Shown here: positions 8,991 through 17,035 of the stretch, one piece after another
How the letters are laid out: each line of letters starts with the position of its first letter
Numbering within the stretch: position 1 is the stretch's first letter
DNA from: an uncultured Brachyspira sp.
GTDB taxonomy: Bacteria > Spirochaetota > Brachyspiria > Brachyspirales > Brachyspiraceae
Reading direction: 5' to 3'
Assembly: GCF_934747485.1 (NCBI RefSeq)
Contig: NZ_CAKVGN010000003.1
Location: 21,776 to 85,775 of the forward strand
Length of the DNA stretch: 64,000 nucleotides
Program-made: the position numbers and the translations under genes
The notes under the pieces: generated by a model
What the model saw: the letters and a program-made list of their open reading frames with translations, nothing else
The model's database searches: none
Told to the model about the DNA's origin: nothing

Positions 8991-9018
8991 AATATATGGA
9001 ATTTTTAGAAAATGTCAA
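8991..9018 (-). promoter_or_regulatory. promoter of vsp
   Basis: On the minus strand, TTGACA (9013-9018), 16-bp spacer, TATATT (8991-8996). The transcript would start near 8984. Confidence 0.55.
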
Positions 9019-9155
9019 TATGATTTTTGATAAATTTAGGACAAAACCTCCAATTTGTCTATAAAAAACAAGAAAAAATTCATTTTGTAAAACTTTTTTG
9101 TGATTTTTTATAGAAATTAACATAATATAAAAAATACTAAATAATATATTTTTAA

Positions 9156-10265
9156 TTATCTTACATACATCTGAGAGTTTCTGTATTTATAGTCATTCAT
9201 ATACTTATAAACTTCTTCTTCGCTTAATACTTGAGATACATTAAAAATTACATTTTCTATATGCATAGAGTCCCTTGAACTGTAATTATCATTTAATTGA
9301 GCATTGCTTTGAACAGTAATTTTACCACCATTGTTTCTAACAAGTTCAGCCCCCATCTCTCCAACTATAGCAGTACCACCATCTGGTATTGTGTAACCTG
9401 TAGTGCCAAATGCAAATTTTGGAGGGGTAGGGGGATTAGATTTTACACTGTCTAAAGCATTTGTTGAAGATACTATTCCAGAAGCAGCAGAAACAGCAGA
9501 AGCAATAGTTGTGGCAGAAACAGCCAACCCGGCAGCAAAGCCAACTAAGCCGCCCTCAGCAAAAGATGTTGCAACACCTAATGCAGATTTTGCTATTGCA
9601 AGAGAAGGTATTAATACAGCATCGGCAATAGCCTTACTTTTTTCCATCTCTGCTAATTTTACTTCATTTTCCCATTTGGCATAATCTTTCTTATATTCAG
9701 CTTCTGCTAAGTTTCTTTCCAATAATTCTTTTTGAGCATTACTCTCTTTTTCTAATAATAATAATTTATTTTCTTCTTCTCTTTTTTTTGTTATCTCTTC
9801 TTTTTTTATTCTTATAGCCTCAGCACTCATCAAATCATTATTTTCTATAGCAAGTTCTAACTCTTCATCTAAACGAGCTAAAAAGTCATTATAATACTCA
9901 TCTTCTTTTTCTTTGTTGCTTTCTCTAAGCTCATTTTGATAATTATTAAACTCTTCGAGCTTTTGTTTTGCTTCATTAATAGCGTTGTCATAAATACTCA
10001 AGTCATAATCAAAAAATGAAAAGAAGCTTGATGATATACTTCCATATAAAGTTGATGTGCTTGAAAGTATGCTGTTAATATCAGAAGAAAAACTTTTAAT
10101 ATCTATTTGGTTTATGTTTTCTTTAATTAAGTTAATAGAGTCAGCAGCAACATTAGAGCTTTCTTTTAATTCAACACCAATAGCATTATTAATATTGCCT
10201 ATATAAGCTTGAGTTTTAATAAGCTCTTCATTCATTTCTTTTATATAGTTTAAATTATTATCCAT
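9156..10265 (-). CDS. phage tail tape-measure-like protein (C-terminal part) / phage-related coiled-coil protein
   Basis: 369 aa. The N-terminal 130 residues are helical. Residues about 130-215 are a highly charged coiled coil (EEENKLLLLEKE). An alanine/glycine-rich hydrophobic segment follows (SFAEGGLVGFAAGLAVSATT, about 230-265). The C-terminal part has FAFGTTGYTIPDGGTAIVGEMGAELV, written here as the pattern FxxGTxGY...G..A.VGEMGAELV, which is the conserved end of many tail tape-measure and phage minor structural proteins. It is much shorter than a full tape measure, so it may be a truncated remnant or a small virion protein. An AAGGAG ribosome site lies 7 nt upstream. It is the third gene of a minus-strand phage module, after the two terminase genes, but is separated from them by a repeat-filled gap. 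Confidence 0.6.
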   Translation of the reverse strand: MDNNLNYIKEMNEELIKTQAYIGNINNAIGVELKESSNVAADSINLIKENINQIDIKSFSSDINSILSSTSTLYGSISSSFFSFFDYDLSIYDNAINEAKQKLEEFNNYQNELRESNKEKEDEYYNDFLARLDEELELAIENNDLMSAEAIRIKKEEITKKREEENKLLLLEKESNAQKELLERNLAEAEYKKDYAKWENEVKLAEMEKSKAIADAVLIPSLAIAKSALGVATSFAEGGLVGFAAGLAVSATTIASAVSAASGIVSSTNALDSVKSNPPTPPKFAFGTTGYTIPDGGTAIVGEMGAELVRNNGGKITVQSNAQLNDNYSSRDSMHIENVIFNVSQVLSEEEVYKYMNDYKYRNSQMYVR

Positions 10266-10314
10266 ATGTGCTCCTTTTTATGTATTAAAAAATTTAAGTT
10301 TTTTTATGTTTTTA

Positions 10315-10650
10315 TTGCTTTCGGGGACTAGCCCCCGAGCCCCCACTTCTTTTATTGGTATAAAAGAAGCAAAAGAACTGCATTGTTTTAGCTTAAAAAG
10401 AACTGCATTGTTTTAGCTTAAAATGTTGGTATTACAATTATACATATTCAAAACATACAAAACTATAGTACTTGCATTTTTTGCAACTTTTTGCGGCGTG
10501 GCACAAAGAAGCAAAAGGGCTGCATTTTTATTATAAATTTTATAATTTAATTGTACATTAAAATGCACTCCCCCGCACTACTAAGAAGTTATAATTAAAG
10601 CATAGCATTACCGTGCGGCAAGGTGGTACAGCTCGTACGCGGGAAAAATA
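10315..10650. repeat. mosaic repeat block, near-identical copy of 62690-62816
   Basis: The block starts with a GGGGACTAGCCCCCGAGCCCC segment followed by TTCTTTTATTGGTATAAAAG (also at 18590-18635). A 25-nt unit AAAAGAACTGCATTGTTTTAGCTTA is present twice in tandem at about 10371-10421. At 10520-10646 there is a stretch that matches 62690-62816 with about five differences. The last part contains CCGCAC (about 10572) and GTGCGG (about 10613) as short inverted arms. No open frame is credible. Confidence 0.8.
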
Positions 10651-10673
10651 ACAATAAAAAATTTATAAAAAAA

Positions 10674-12044
10674 TTAATTCCCAAAAATAAAATCCATCAA
10701 ACTATTATTCTCATCTTCTACTTCAATTTTTTCATTATCTTCTGCCTCTTCCATTCCAAAGTTTATTAAGCTTGATAAAGCATCTGGAAAATCCAAATAA
10801 CTAAAAACATCTCCTTTAATACTGCTTATAGAATCATCAAAATTAAGTAATTGGCGAAGGGCTATATATCCGCGTCCATTATTTGTTTGAAGCCATTTAT
10901 CTGTATCAGAACCTTCAGGCACTTCCTGCCAGCCTATAGGAAAATACACCCTTTCATATATCACATAACTTGCATTTACTATTCTCTCTATTTTATTTTT
11001 ATGAACAAAAAACGCTGTTACTTCAAAATGTTTTTCAAGTCTTTTCACTAATTCCTTTTGTGCAAAATTACTTTCGCAGAATATTTTTTTCACATTTCTA
11101 TTTGCTAAAAACTTTATAATGCTTTCATCTGTTGTTGAGTTTGAATCATTACGCATTAGTCCGCTGTCTATCAAATAAATATCATTATTAATTTGTGCAT
11201 ACACTATAACAGCAGTAAAACAATTATACTCGCCAAATGCAGGGTCCACTATCGCTTTATGCTCATAAGAATATATTTTTTCTCTTTCTTTATTTTCATC
11301 ATAGAACTTTAATTTTGAATACAAAAAAACTTTTCCTTGTTTATTTTTAATTTTGCCAAGCCATATATGTTCATACATTTTCGGCATAAGTTTTAATGTG
11401 GATAATCTTGATTTATTTAATATCTCGCTAAAATAATAATTGCCGTCATAGTTAATAAAAGTAATTAATATATTAGCATCTTCATATTCTTTATAATAAT
11501 ACTCTTTGTTTGTTTTATCTCTATAAACTTTATTCTCCAAACTAAATTGACTTACAACTCTATAAATAAAATCAGTTTCAAAGCGAGGATTAAACGCAAG
11601 CCATATCTCACTTTTATCAGCCCTTATAGAAGGCTCTAATATTTCGTAGCTTCTTTGTGTGAGAGTTTGGGCTTCTTCTATAAAACATATTTTTACATTA
11701 TAAATAGATTTAATCTCTTCTATAGAACATTCTCTAATTCCTAAAAATATGAATTTTGAGTTTGTAATTTTGTTTATTATCTCATTTCTTTTTACTATAA
11801 AAAACTCATTTAAATTAAGTTCTTTTATAATGCTTATAAGAAGAGGGTAGGTTGAATAAGAAATAGATTTTTGAATCTCCCTCGCACATAATATCACTCC
11901 ATTAGTTTCAAAACTTTTAGCTATTAATATTCTTGCGATAGATTCACTTTTTCCGCCGCCTCGTCCGCCGAATGCTATTTTTAATCGTTTTTCAGTGTTA
12001 ATCCATTTTTCAAAAGGTTTTAAAATGTTTATATTAATATTCAT
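10674..12044 (-). CDS. phage terminase large subunit (PBSX/XtmB-like)
   Basis: DNA-packaging motor ATPase and nuclease. The ATPase domain has Walker A GGRGGGKSE (residues 26-34) and Walker B KICFIEEAQT, followed by the coupling segment LAFNPRFETDF. The C-terminal RNase H-like nuclease domain has the first acidic residue in AIVDPAFGEYN and later CESNFAQKELV and YLDFPDAL. The frame is open up to 12098, but those 18 residues overlap a repeat block, and the ATG at 12044 (MNININILKPFEKW) has a GAGA ribosome site; this gives 456 aa, normal for the family. All motifs appear intact. The portal and capsid genes that normally follow are absent: the next gene is the tape-measure-like protein behind a repeat. 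Confidence 0.85.
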   Translation of the reverse strand: MNININILKPFEKWINTEKRLKIAFGGRGGGKSESIARILIAKSFETNGVILCAREIQKSISYSTYPLLISIIKELNLNEFFIVKRNEIINKITNSKFIFLGIRECSIEEIKSIYNVKICFIEEAQTLTQRSYEILEPSIRADKSEIWLAFNPRFETDFIYRVVSQFSLENKVYRDKTNKEYYYKEYEDANILITFINYDGNYYFSEILNKSRLSTLKLMPKMYEHIWLGKIKNKQGKVFLYSKLKFYDENKEREKIYSYEHKAIVDPAFGEYNCFTAVIVYAQINNDIYLIDSGLMRNDSNSTTDESIIKFLANRNVKKIFCESNFAQKELVKRLEKHFEVTAFFVHKNKIERIVNASYVIYERVYFPIGWQEVPEGSDTDKWLQTNNGRGYIALRQLLNFDDSISSIKGDVFSYLDFPDALSSLINFGMEEAEDNEKIEVEDENNSLMDFIFGN

Positions 12045-12096
12045 AAATTTTCTCAAAGGTGTAAAATTATAACTTATTATTAAGAAGTATTTCCGC

Positions 12097-12298
12097 ACGC
12101 ACGGTGTGAAGATAAAAAATATAAAAACAGTTATTAATCAAAATTATTTTTATTTATAGAGTATACTTACCGTGCGTTAATAAAAATATAAATTTCATAA
12201 TAGTTATGGGGTGGGTAGCTTTTATTTCTAATTTATGTTTTTAAATATAAATAAAATTATTAGTTTTTTAGTTAGCTCATAAAAATTATAGGGCGGGG
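12097..12298 (+). repeat. GC-rich dyad element, half copy A
   Basis: The gap 12045-12464 has no gene. It contains perfect inverted arms ACGCACGGT (12097-12105) and ACCGTGCGT (12169-12177), then GGGGTGGG (12208-12215) and GGGCGGGG (12291-12298). Spacings (about 28-30 and 75 bp) match the other copies at 14760-14959, 16819-17018, 21779-21868 and 50123-50430. The left arm overlaps the upstream extension of the terminase frame. Confidence 0.8.
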
Positions 12299-12464
12299 AT
12301 GTATAAAGTTATTTATTTCAAATAACAAATAATTTTTGAAGTATTCAATTTTTTTTAATACTTCAAATGTATTTTTATATAAAATTTATATAATCAGTAA
12401 ATCAAATTTTATTTTCTTTCGTCCCTTTTAAAACTTATGCTATTTTTTAGCATAGGTTTTTTTA

Positions 12465-12935
12465 TTAATTGTTGAACCCTACTCTTATATTAATTTTATT
12501 ATTATTTTCTTTCTCTTCTATTTTTTTTCTTATATATTCTAACCTTTTATCATTACGCTTTTTTAGTAACTCAAAAAATACTATCATAGCTCTCTCGCTT
12601 GGAGGGTTATATTTATAAACTATTTTTTTTGTTTTAGACTCATTGCCTTCTTTATCTATTTTTATCTCTCTTATAATATCTTTACTGTAATAACCCAATG
12701 ACTTTTTTATTAATGCATTTTCTATTTTTATTTTTGCATCTAAAAAATATTCATCTCTTGCTTTTCTAATTTTTTTTACTAGAGTTTTTTTATATTTTTT
12801 ACTTGATTTATTAATATAGGTTTTTAATTTATCATAGCTTATATTTAATTCATTAGCTATTTCTTCAATTGTTGGATTAGTTTTTTTTATAAGATTAAAT
12901 ATTTTATTTTCTATTTTTTTATTATATTTATTCAT
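12465..12935 (-). CDS. putative phage terminase small subunit
   Basis: 156 aa, very lysine- and glutamate-rich. Residues about 20-40 (TIEEIANELNISYDKLKTYI) form a helix-turn-helix-like DNA-binding unit. The central part holds long helices, and the segment KYNPPSERAMIVFFELLKKR resembles the end of small-terminase proteins ('PP...A..F.L..R'). Position supports this: it lies just upstream of the large terminase gene on the same strand, the normal order. Repeat block A separates them. The small-subunit assignment rests on motif resemblance and context rather than on strong conservation. Confidence 0.6.
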   Translation of the reverse strand: MNKYNKKIENKIFNLIKKTNPTIEEIANELNISYDKLKTYINKSSKKYKKTLVKKIRKARDEYFLDAKIKIENALIKKSLGYYSKDIIREIKIDKEGNESKTKKIVYKYNPPSERAMIVFFELLKKRNDKRLEYIRKKIEEKENNNKINIRVGFNN

Positions 12936-13060
12936 AGTGTTCCATTTTTTTTAAATTAATATATATTTAAGTGTTAAATATAAGCAATTATAATTAAAAA
13001 TTTATTTGAAAAAGCGGCTTTTTTGTTATATTTAATAAAAGTAAGAAAGGAGAGTAAAAT

Positions 13061-13456
13061 ATGAGTAAAAAAATATTAAGTTTAGTTTTATTTTTAATAA
13101 GTGTTTTAGCTGTAAGCTGCAGTAATGCAAATAAAACAGGCTCTAACACTTCTAGCAAAGGTTTAGGATATTATGCTGGTACTTGGTATACCTATATACA
13201 ACAAGTAAATAATGATATAATTCTAATTATATCAAGCGATGGTTCGGTTAGTATTGGAGAAGCAGCTACAGGTCCTGCTGATAAAAGTACAGATGTTACT
13301 GATAAAGGAAATGAAACATATGATGTAAAATTTGTAGATCAAGACCCTAATCCTGGAACATATATATTAACTTTAAAATTTAATGATGATACTAGCGGAA
13401 CTTTTAGTATCTCTGATGGTCAAGATACTTTTAACGGTACTATTACAAAACAATAA
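13061..13456 (+). CDS. small lipoprotein
   Basis: 131 aa. A type II signal peptide ends in the lipobox LAVSC (residues 16-20), followed by a Ser/Asn/Gly-rich linker. The mature domain (from about residue 35, GYYAGTWYTY) has an alternating beta pattern and resembles small lipocalin-like or META-type folds by appearance only: 'G.W.......I.....G......Y.V.F.......Y.L...D...G.F'. No family is recognised. AAAGGAG precedes the ATG by 9 nt. It is monocistronic with its own terminator. Confidence 0.75.
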   Translation: MSKKILSLVLFLISVLAVSCSNANKTGSNTSSKGLGYYAGTWYTYIQQVNNDIILIISSDGSVSIGEAATGPADKSTDVTDKGNETYDVKFVDQDPNPGTYILTLKFNDDTSGTFSISDGQDTFNGTITKQ

Positions 13457-13481
13457 AAATAATAAATATTTTAATTAATAC

Positions 13482-13516
13482 AAAAGGCTTTAAACGTTGG
13501 TTCAAAGCCTTTTTAT
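13482..13516 (+). terminator. intrinsic terminator of the small lipoprotein gene
   Basis: AAAAGGCTTTAAA pairs with TTCAAAGCCTTTTT around CGTTGG, with a T run. Confidence 0.8.
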
Positions 13517-13554
13517 ATAATCTAAACCCCATACACTTTCTATATTTTAATAAA

Positions 13555-14652
13555 TCATTTCTTTACCAAGCTTCTTTTTGTAATTAAATCTACTATATCC
13601 GTGTTGCCGTTTTCCATAGCGTACATTAAAGCATTTTTTGATAAGTTATCTGTTATGCTTAAATCTGCATTGCCGTCAAGTAAATACTCTACAGAATCAT
13701 AATCTCCATTTTCTGCTGCAAACATCAAAGCTGTTTTTCCGTCATTATCTTTAATATTAACATCTGCATTAGCATTAATTAATGATAAAACAATATCCTT
13801 CTTGCCTGATATACTTGCCCATATTAAAGCAGTTCTTCCGTCAGCCATTCTATAATTAATATCAGCCTTACCTATTAAAAGCGATGACACTATATCATTC
13901 AACCCCAAAGATGAAGCTAAAGCAAGTGTTGTAATATTTCCATAATATCCATAACTAGATACCACATTAGCATCAGCATTTCTCTCAAGAAGCATTTTAG
14001 CCACTTCTCCATTGCCTTTAGCTATAGCATAAAATAAAGCATTAGCTCCAACATTATTAACTTTATTTATCTCACTTCCATTATCAAGCAATAATTTAAC
14101 TATATCATCATGATTATTATAAGCGGCAACCATAAGAGGAGTCATATTATAATTAGCATCATCTGGATTAACATAAAGACCAGACATATTAACATCAGCA
14201 CCAGCATTAATAATCATTTCTGTTATAGTATAATATCCCTTGCCAGCTGCCTGAAGTAAAGCCGTAGTGCCGTTATTAACTTTGATATTTGGATTGGCAT
14301 TTTTAGCAAGCAAATAAGAAGCTATATCAACATATCCGTTTTCTGCCGCATAAGTTAAAGCAGTTTTTCCATGTATACAACTAGCATTAACATCTATTTT
14401 TTGAGATAATAGCAAAACAACTATATCTTTATAACCTCTAAAAGTAGCTGTTATTAAAGCATTATGTCCTTGCATATCACCAAAATCTATATAGCTTGAA
14501 ATAGAACCAGCAGAAATTAATCTTTTTATTCCATTAATATTACCTGTATTAGCATAATCTAATAATTGGTCTAATTTGCCAGTATTAGTATTTTGAGAAA
14601 ATAAAAAAGATATATTAAAAATAAGTATAAAAATCAAACTAATATAACGCAT
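13555..14652 (-). CDS. exported ankyrin-repeat protein
   Basis: 365 aa with an N-terminal signal sequence (MRYISLIFILIFNISFLFS, cleavage near SQN). The remainder is about nine ankyrin repeats of about 33 residues, each with the G.TAL..A...G....V..LL..GA/NADVN pattern (for example GKTALTYAAENGYVDIASYL and DGRTALIWASISGKKDIVLS). Ankyrin proteins bind other proteins, and Brachyspira genomes carry many of them; the partner is unknown. The signal sequence implies a periplasmic or surface location. GAGGAA precedes the ATG. It is followed upstream (14653-14966) by repeat block B. It is not in an operon. Confidence 0.85.
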   Translation of the reverse strand: MRYISLIFILIFNISFLFSQNTNTGKLDQLLDYANTGNINGIKRLISAGSISSYIDFGDMQGHNALITATFRGYKDIVVLLLSQKIDVNASCIHGKTALTYAAENGYVDIASYLLAKNANPNIKVNNGTTALLQAAGKGYYTITEMIINAGADVNMSGLYVNPDDANYNMTPLMVAAYNNHDDIVKLLLDNGSEINKVNNVGANALFYAIAKGNGEVAKMLLERNADANVVSSYGYYGNITTLALASSLGLNDIVSSLLIGKADINYRMADGRTALIWASISGKKDIVLSLINANADVNIKDNDGKTALMFAAENGDYDSVEYLLDGNADLSITDNLSKNALMYAMENGNTDIVDLITKRSLVKK

Positions 14653-14759
14653 AATAAATATTCCTCAAATATAGTTTTAGCCTTATTACAAATTCGGAAT
14701 TCGTATATATAATATTGAATGCTTGCTATAAAAAACTTGATTAAAGCAACAATTTATTC

Positions 14760-14959
14760 ACCGCACGTTTAGAAAATTTTTGTTTATAGTTTAGGTTATA
14801 ATTTTAGCTGCTATAATATTTATAGTTTATTCTGCGTGCGGGGAGTAAAACTTAAAAAATTAAAATAAAACTTGGGTGGGCGTTAATATTTTTTATTAGG
14901 CAATAAGAAAATAGAAAGCTAAGAAATTTAGATAATAGCAATAAACATAGAGGGCGGGG
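14760..14959 (+). repeat. GC-rich dyad element, half copy B
   Basis: Arms CCGCACG (14760-14766) and CGTGCGG (14835-14841), then CTTGGGTGGG (14871-14880) and GGGCGGGG (14952-14959). The last motif lies 8 nt beyond the stop codon of the TPR gene. The gap 14653-14966 holds nothing else recognisable. Confidence 0.8.
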
Positions 14960-14966
14960 AGTGTAA

Positions 14967-16670
14967 TTAAATTTTTATTTCCCAGCCTTTATCATCACAG
15001 AATTTTATTGCTACTTCATTTCCTGATTTAGCTGTATCAATAATTTGACTTTTTATTATTTCTTTTAATTGTTCATTAGCTAAATTGTATGCAGTATCTA
15101 AATCATTGTATGCATCATCAAAAGCTTTTTTGTATTCTTCTGAATTTTTAACAACTATTTTTGCTAATAATAATGATTTAGATATATATCTATTAAAATA
15201 AGCTTCTGAATTATTTGGATTTAACTCTATAGCTTTATTATAATCTTTTATTGCTTCTTCTAGATAATCAATATTATTATAAGCATTAGCTAAATCCTTT
15301 TTAGTATTACCTCTGTTATAGTAAGCTTTTGAATAATTAGGATTTAATTCTATAGCTTTATTAAAATCTTTTATTGCTTCTTCTAAATAATTTATATTTT
15401 TATAAACGTTAGCCAAATCTTTTTTAGTACTACCCCTATTATTATAAGCTCCTGAATAATTAGGATTTAATTCTATAGCCTTATTATAGTCTTCTATTGC
15501 TCCTTCATTATCTTTTAATTTTTCTTTGATAATACCTCTATTATTGTAAGCTTCTGAATTATTAGGATTTAGCTTTATAGCTCTATTATAATCTTCTAAA
15601 GCTCCTTTATCATCACCTAACTTTTCTTTAACAAGTCCTCTATTTGTGTAAGCATATTCATTATTAAAATCTATATCTATTGATTTATTATAATTATTTA
15701 AAGCTTTCTCATATTTTTCTAATTGATAATAAACCATACCTATATAAACATAAGCATTAGAAAAATAAGGATTTATTTTTACAGATTTATTAAAATATTC
15801 AATAGCTTCATAATACATTTTTAATTCATATTTAACTACGCCTATATTATAAAAAGCACCTGAATAATTATTAATATGATTTTTATCTTTTACATTATCA
15901 ATATCTCCATATAATTTTATTATTTCTAAATTATAATTGATTACAGAGGTATAATCTTTATTATCATATGCAAGTGAAGAAAAATTTAATAACTGGAATA
16001 TTCTTATATACTTATTGTATTCATCAACTGTATTTTTTATTAATTGTTTTACCTCTTTTTCTACAAGATTTAATTGAATTTTTGATTGCTCTAAAATATT
16101 ATTATTTATAAAATAACCTGCAAAAGTAAATACAACCATTATTACTGATAAAAAAGCAAACCAGAATGTGAGTACATCATTTGAGTTTTTCATTATTTCT
16201 GAAAGTGATGCTTTTAGTAAATCTAAACCTATTTCAAAAGATTTTTCTAATTCGTCAAAACCATTTCCTTCACTCACATTCATAATATTATTATTGTTTA
16301 TTGATATTCTATCTCTTATACTTGTGCATGATGAAGATGTATTAGATGCTATACTTTCATTTGTATAATTATTTGTTTCTATTGATAAATTATTAAATAT
16401 ATTTGATAAGCTTTGTTCGTATGATTTAAGGGCATTATTGAATCTTTTTTCTACGTTGTTGGTATGATAAAAATATATAAAAGCAAAAGAAAATAAGGAT
16501 ATAATAAATAAAATTATAAAAAATAAATTATAGTATTTGTGAAGAATCTTGTACAATTTATATTTTGTCTTTACAGTATAGAATACTATAGTTGTACTAG
16601 TTTTATAACATTTATATACAATAAGAAAAGTTATAGAAACTAATATTATATTGAATATAATTTCTTTCAT
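14967..16670 (-). CDS. membrane-anchored TPR-repeat protein
   Basis: 567 aa. Hydrophobic segments lie at residues about 4-20, 47-69 and 166-189. From about residue 225 to 500 it is a chain of tetratricopeptide repeats, many with the consensus YNKAIELNPN.S.AY.NRG. Two repeats (residues 394-434 and 435-475) have 41 residues instead of 34 and are nearly identical at the protein level, pointing to a recent 123-bp tandem duplication (15246-15491). The TPR superhelix would face the cytoplasm or the periplasm depending on topology, which cannot be settled here. AAAGGTGG lies upstream of the ATG. The gene is bracketed by inverted copies of a GC-rich intergenic element (14760-14959 and 16819-17018). 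The partner and role are unknown. Confidence 0.85.
   Translation of the reverse strand: MKEIIFNIILVSITFLIVYKCYKTSTTIVFYTVKTKYKLYKILHKYYNLFFIILFIISLFSFAFIYFYHTNNVEKRFNNALKSYEQSLSNIFNNLSIETNNYTNESIASNTSSSCTSIRDRISINNNNIMNVSEGNGFDELEKSFEIGLDLLKASLSEIMKNSNDVLTFWFAFLSVIMVVFTFAGYFINNNILEQSKIQLNLVEKEVKQLIKNTVDEYNKYIRIFQLLNFSSLAYDNKDYTSVINYNLEIIKLYGDIDNVKDKNHINNYSGAFYNIGVVKYELKMYYEAIEYFNKSVKINPYFSNAYVYIGMVYYQLEKYEKALNNYNKSIDIDFNNEYAYTNRGLVKEKLGDDKGALEDYNRAIKLNPNNSEAYNNRGIIKEKLKDNEGAIEDYNKAIELNPNYSGAYNNRGSTKKDLANVYKNINYLEEAIKDFNKAIELNPNYSKAYYNRGNTKKDLANAYNNIDYLEEAIKDYNKAIELNPNNSEAYFNRYISKSLLLAKIVVKNSEEYKKAFDDAYNDLDTAYNLANEQLKEIIKSQIIDTAKSGNEVAIKFCDDKGWEIKI
15246..15491 (-). repeat. 123-bp tandem duplication inside the TPR gene
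   Basis: Two adjacent 41-residue TPR units, both reading KAIELNPNYS.AY.NRG, then TKKDLAN.Y.NI.YLEEAI. They differ at only a few residues. Confidence 0.75.
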
Positions 16671-16818
16671 AATACAAACCCACCTTTAATATTATAAACA
16701 ATATTTGATTTTTATCTATTAATTTGTATAAAAATATTCGAATTTAAAATATTAAAAGTTATATATAGTTCTTTTTTAGAATTATAGTTATAAAAAAATT
16801 AAAAATTTTATTTACATG

Positions 16819-17018
16819 CCCCGCCCTTTAAAATTTTTTGTGTTAATTTGCAATTATCATTTTCTTTATTTTTTAATGCTCATATTAGTAAAAGCACACC
16901 CGCCCAAGCGTTTATTAGATTAGTGAATTTTTATTAACGCACGGTAAATGCATTTTTTTATATAGTTTAAATTATTGTTTTTAATAAACATATATTTTAA
17001 ATTTTGCTCACCGTGCGT
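16819..17018 (-). repeat. GC-rich dyad element, half copy C (inverted relative to B)
   Basis: On the plus strand: CCCCGCCC (16819-16826), CCCGCCCAAG (16899-16908), then perfect inverted arms ACGCACGGT (16937-16945) and ACCGTGCGT (17010-17018). The spacings, 72 and 28 bp, equal those of copy B in mirror image. The gap 16671-17035 otherwise holds only the unseen promoter of the TPR gene. Confidence 0.8.
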
Positions 17019-17035
17019 GATAATGAATCTAAATA

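Noticed and set aside
9403..9684. 93-residue plus-strand frame opposite the tape-measure-like gene
   Set aside because: It is a shadow of the alanine-rich coding region and has no ribosome site.
10572..10618. Dyad of the mosaic repeat (CCGCAC and GTGCGG) as another copy of the GC-rich element
   Set aside because: The core is similar, but the CTTGGGYGGG and GGGYGGGG motifs are missing at the expected distances, so it is kept as a separate family.
12045..12098. 18-residue upstream extension of the terminase large subunit
   Set aside because: It overlaps an arm of repeat copy A; the ATG at 12044 has a ribosome site and gives the usual length.
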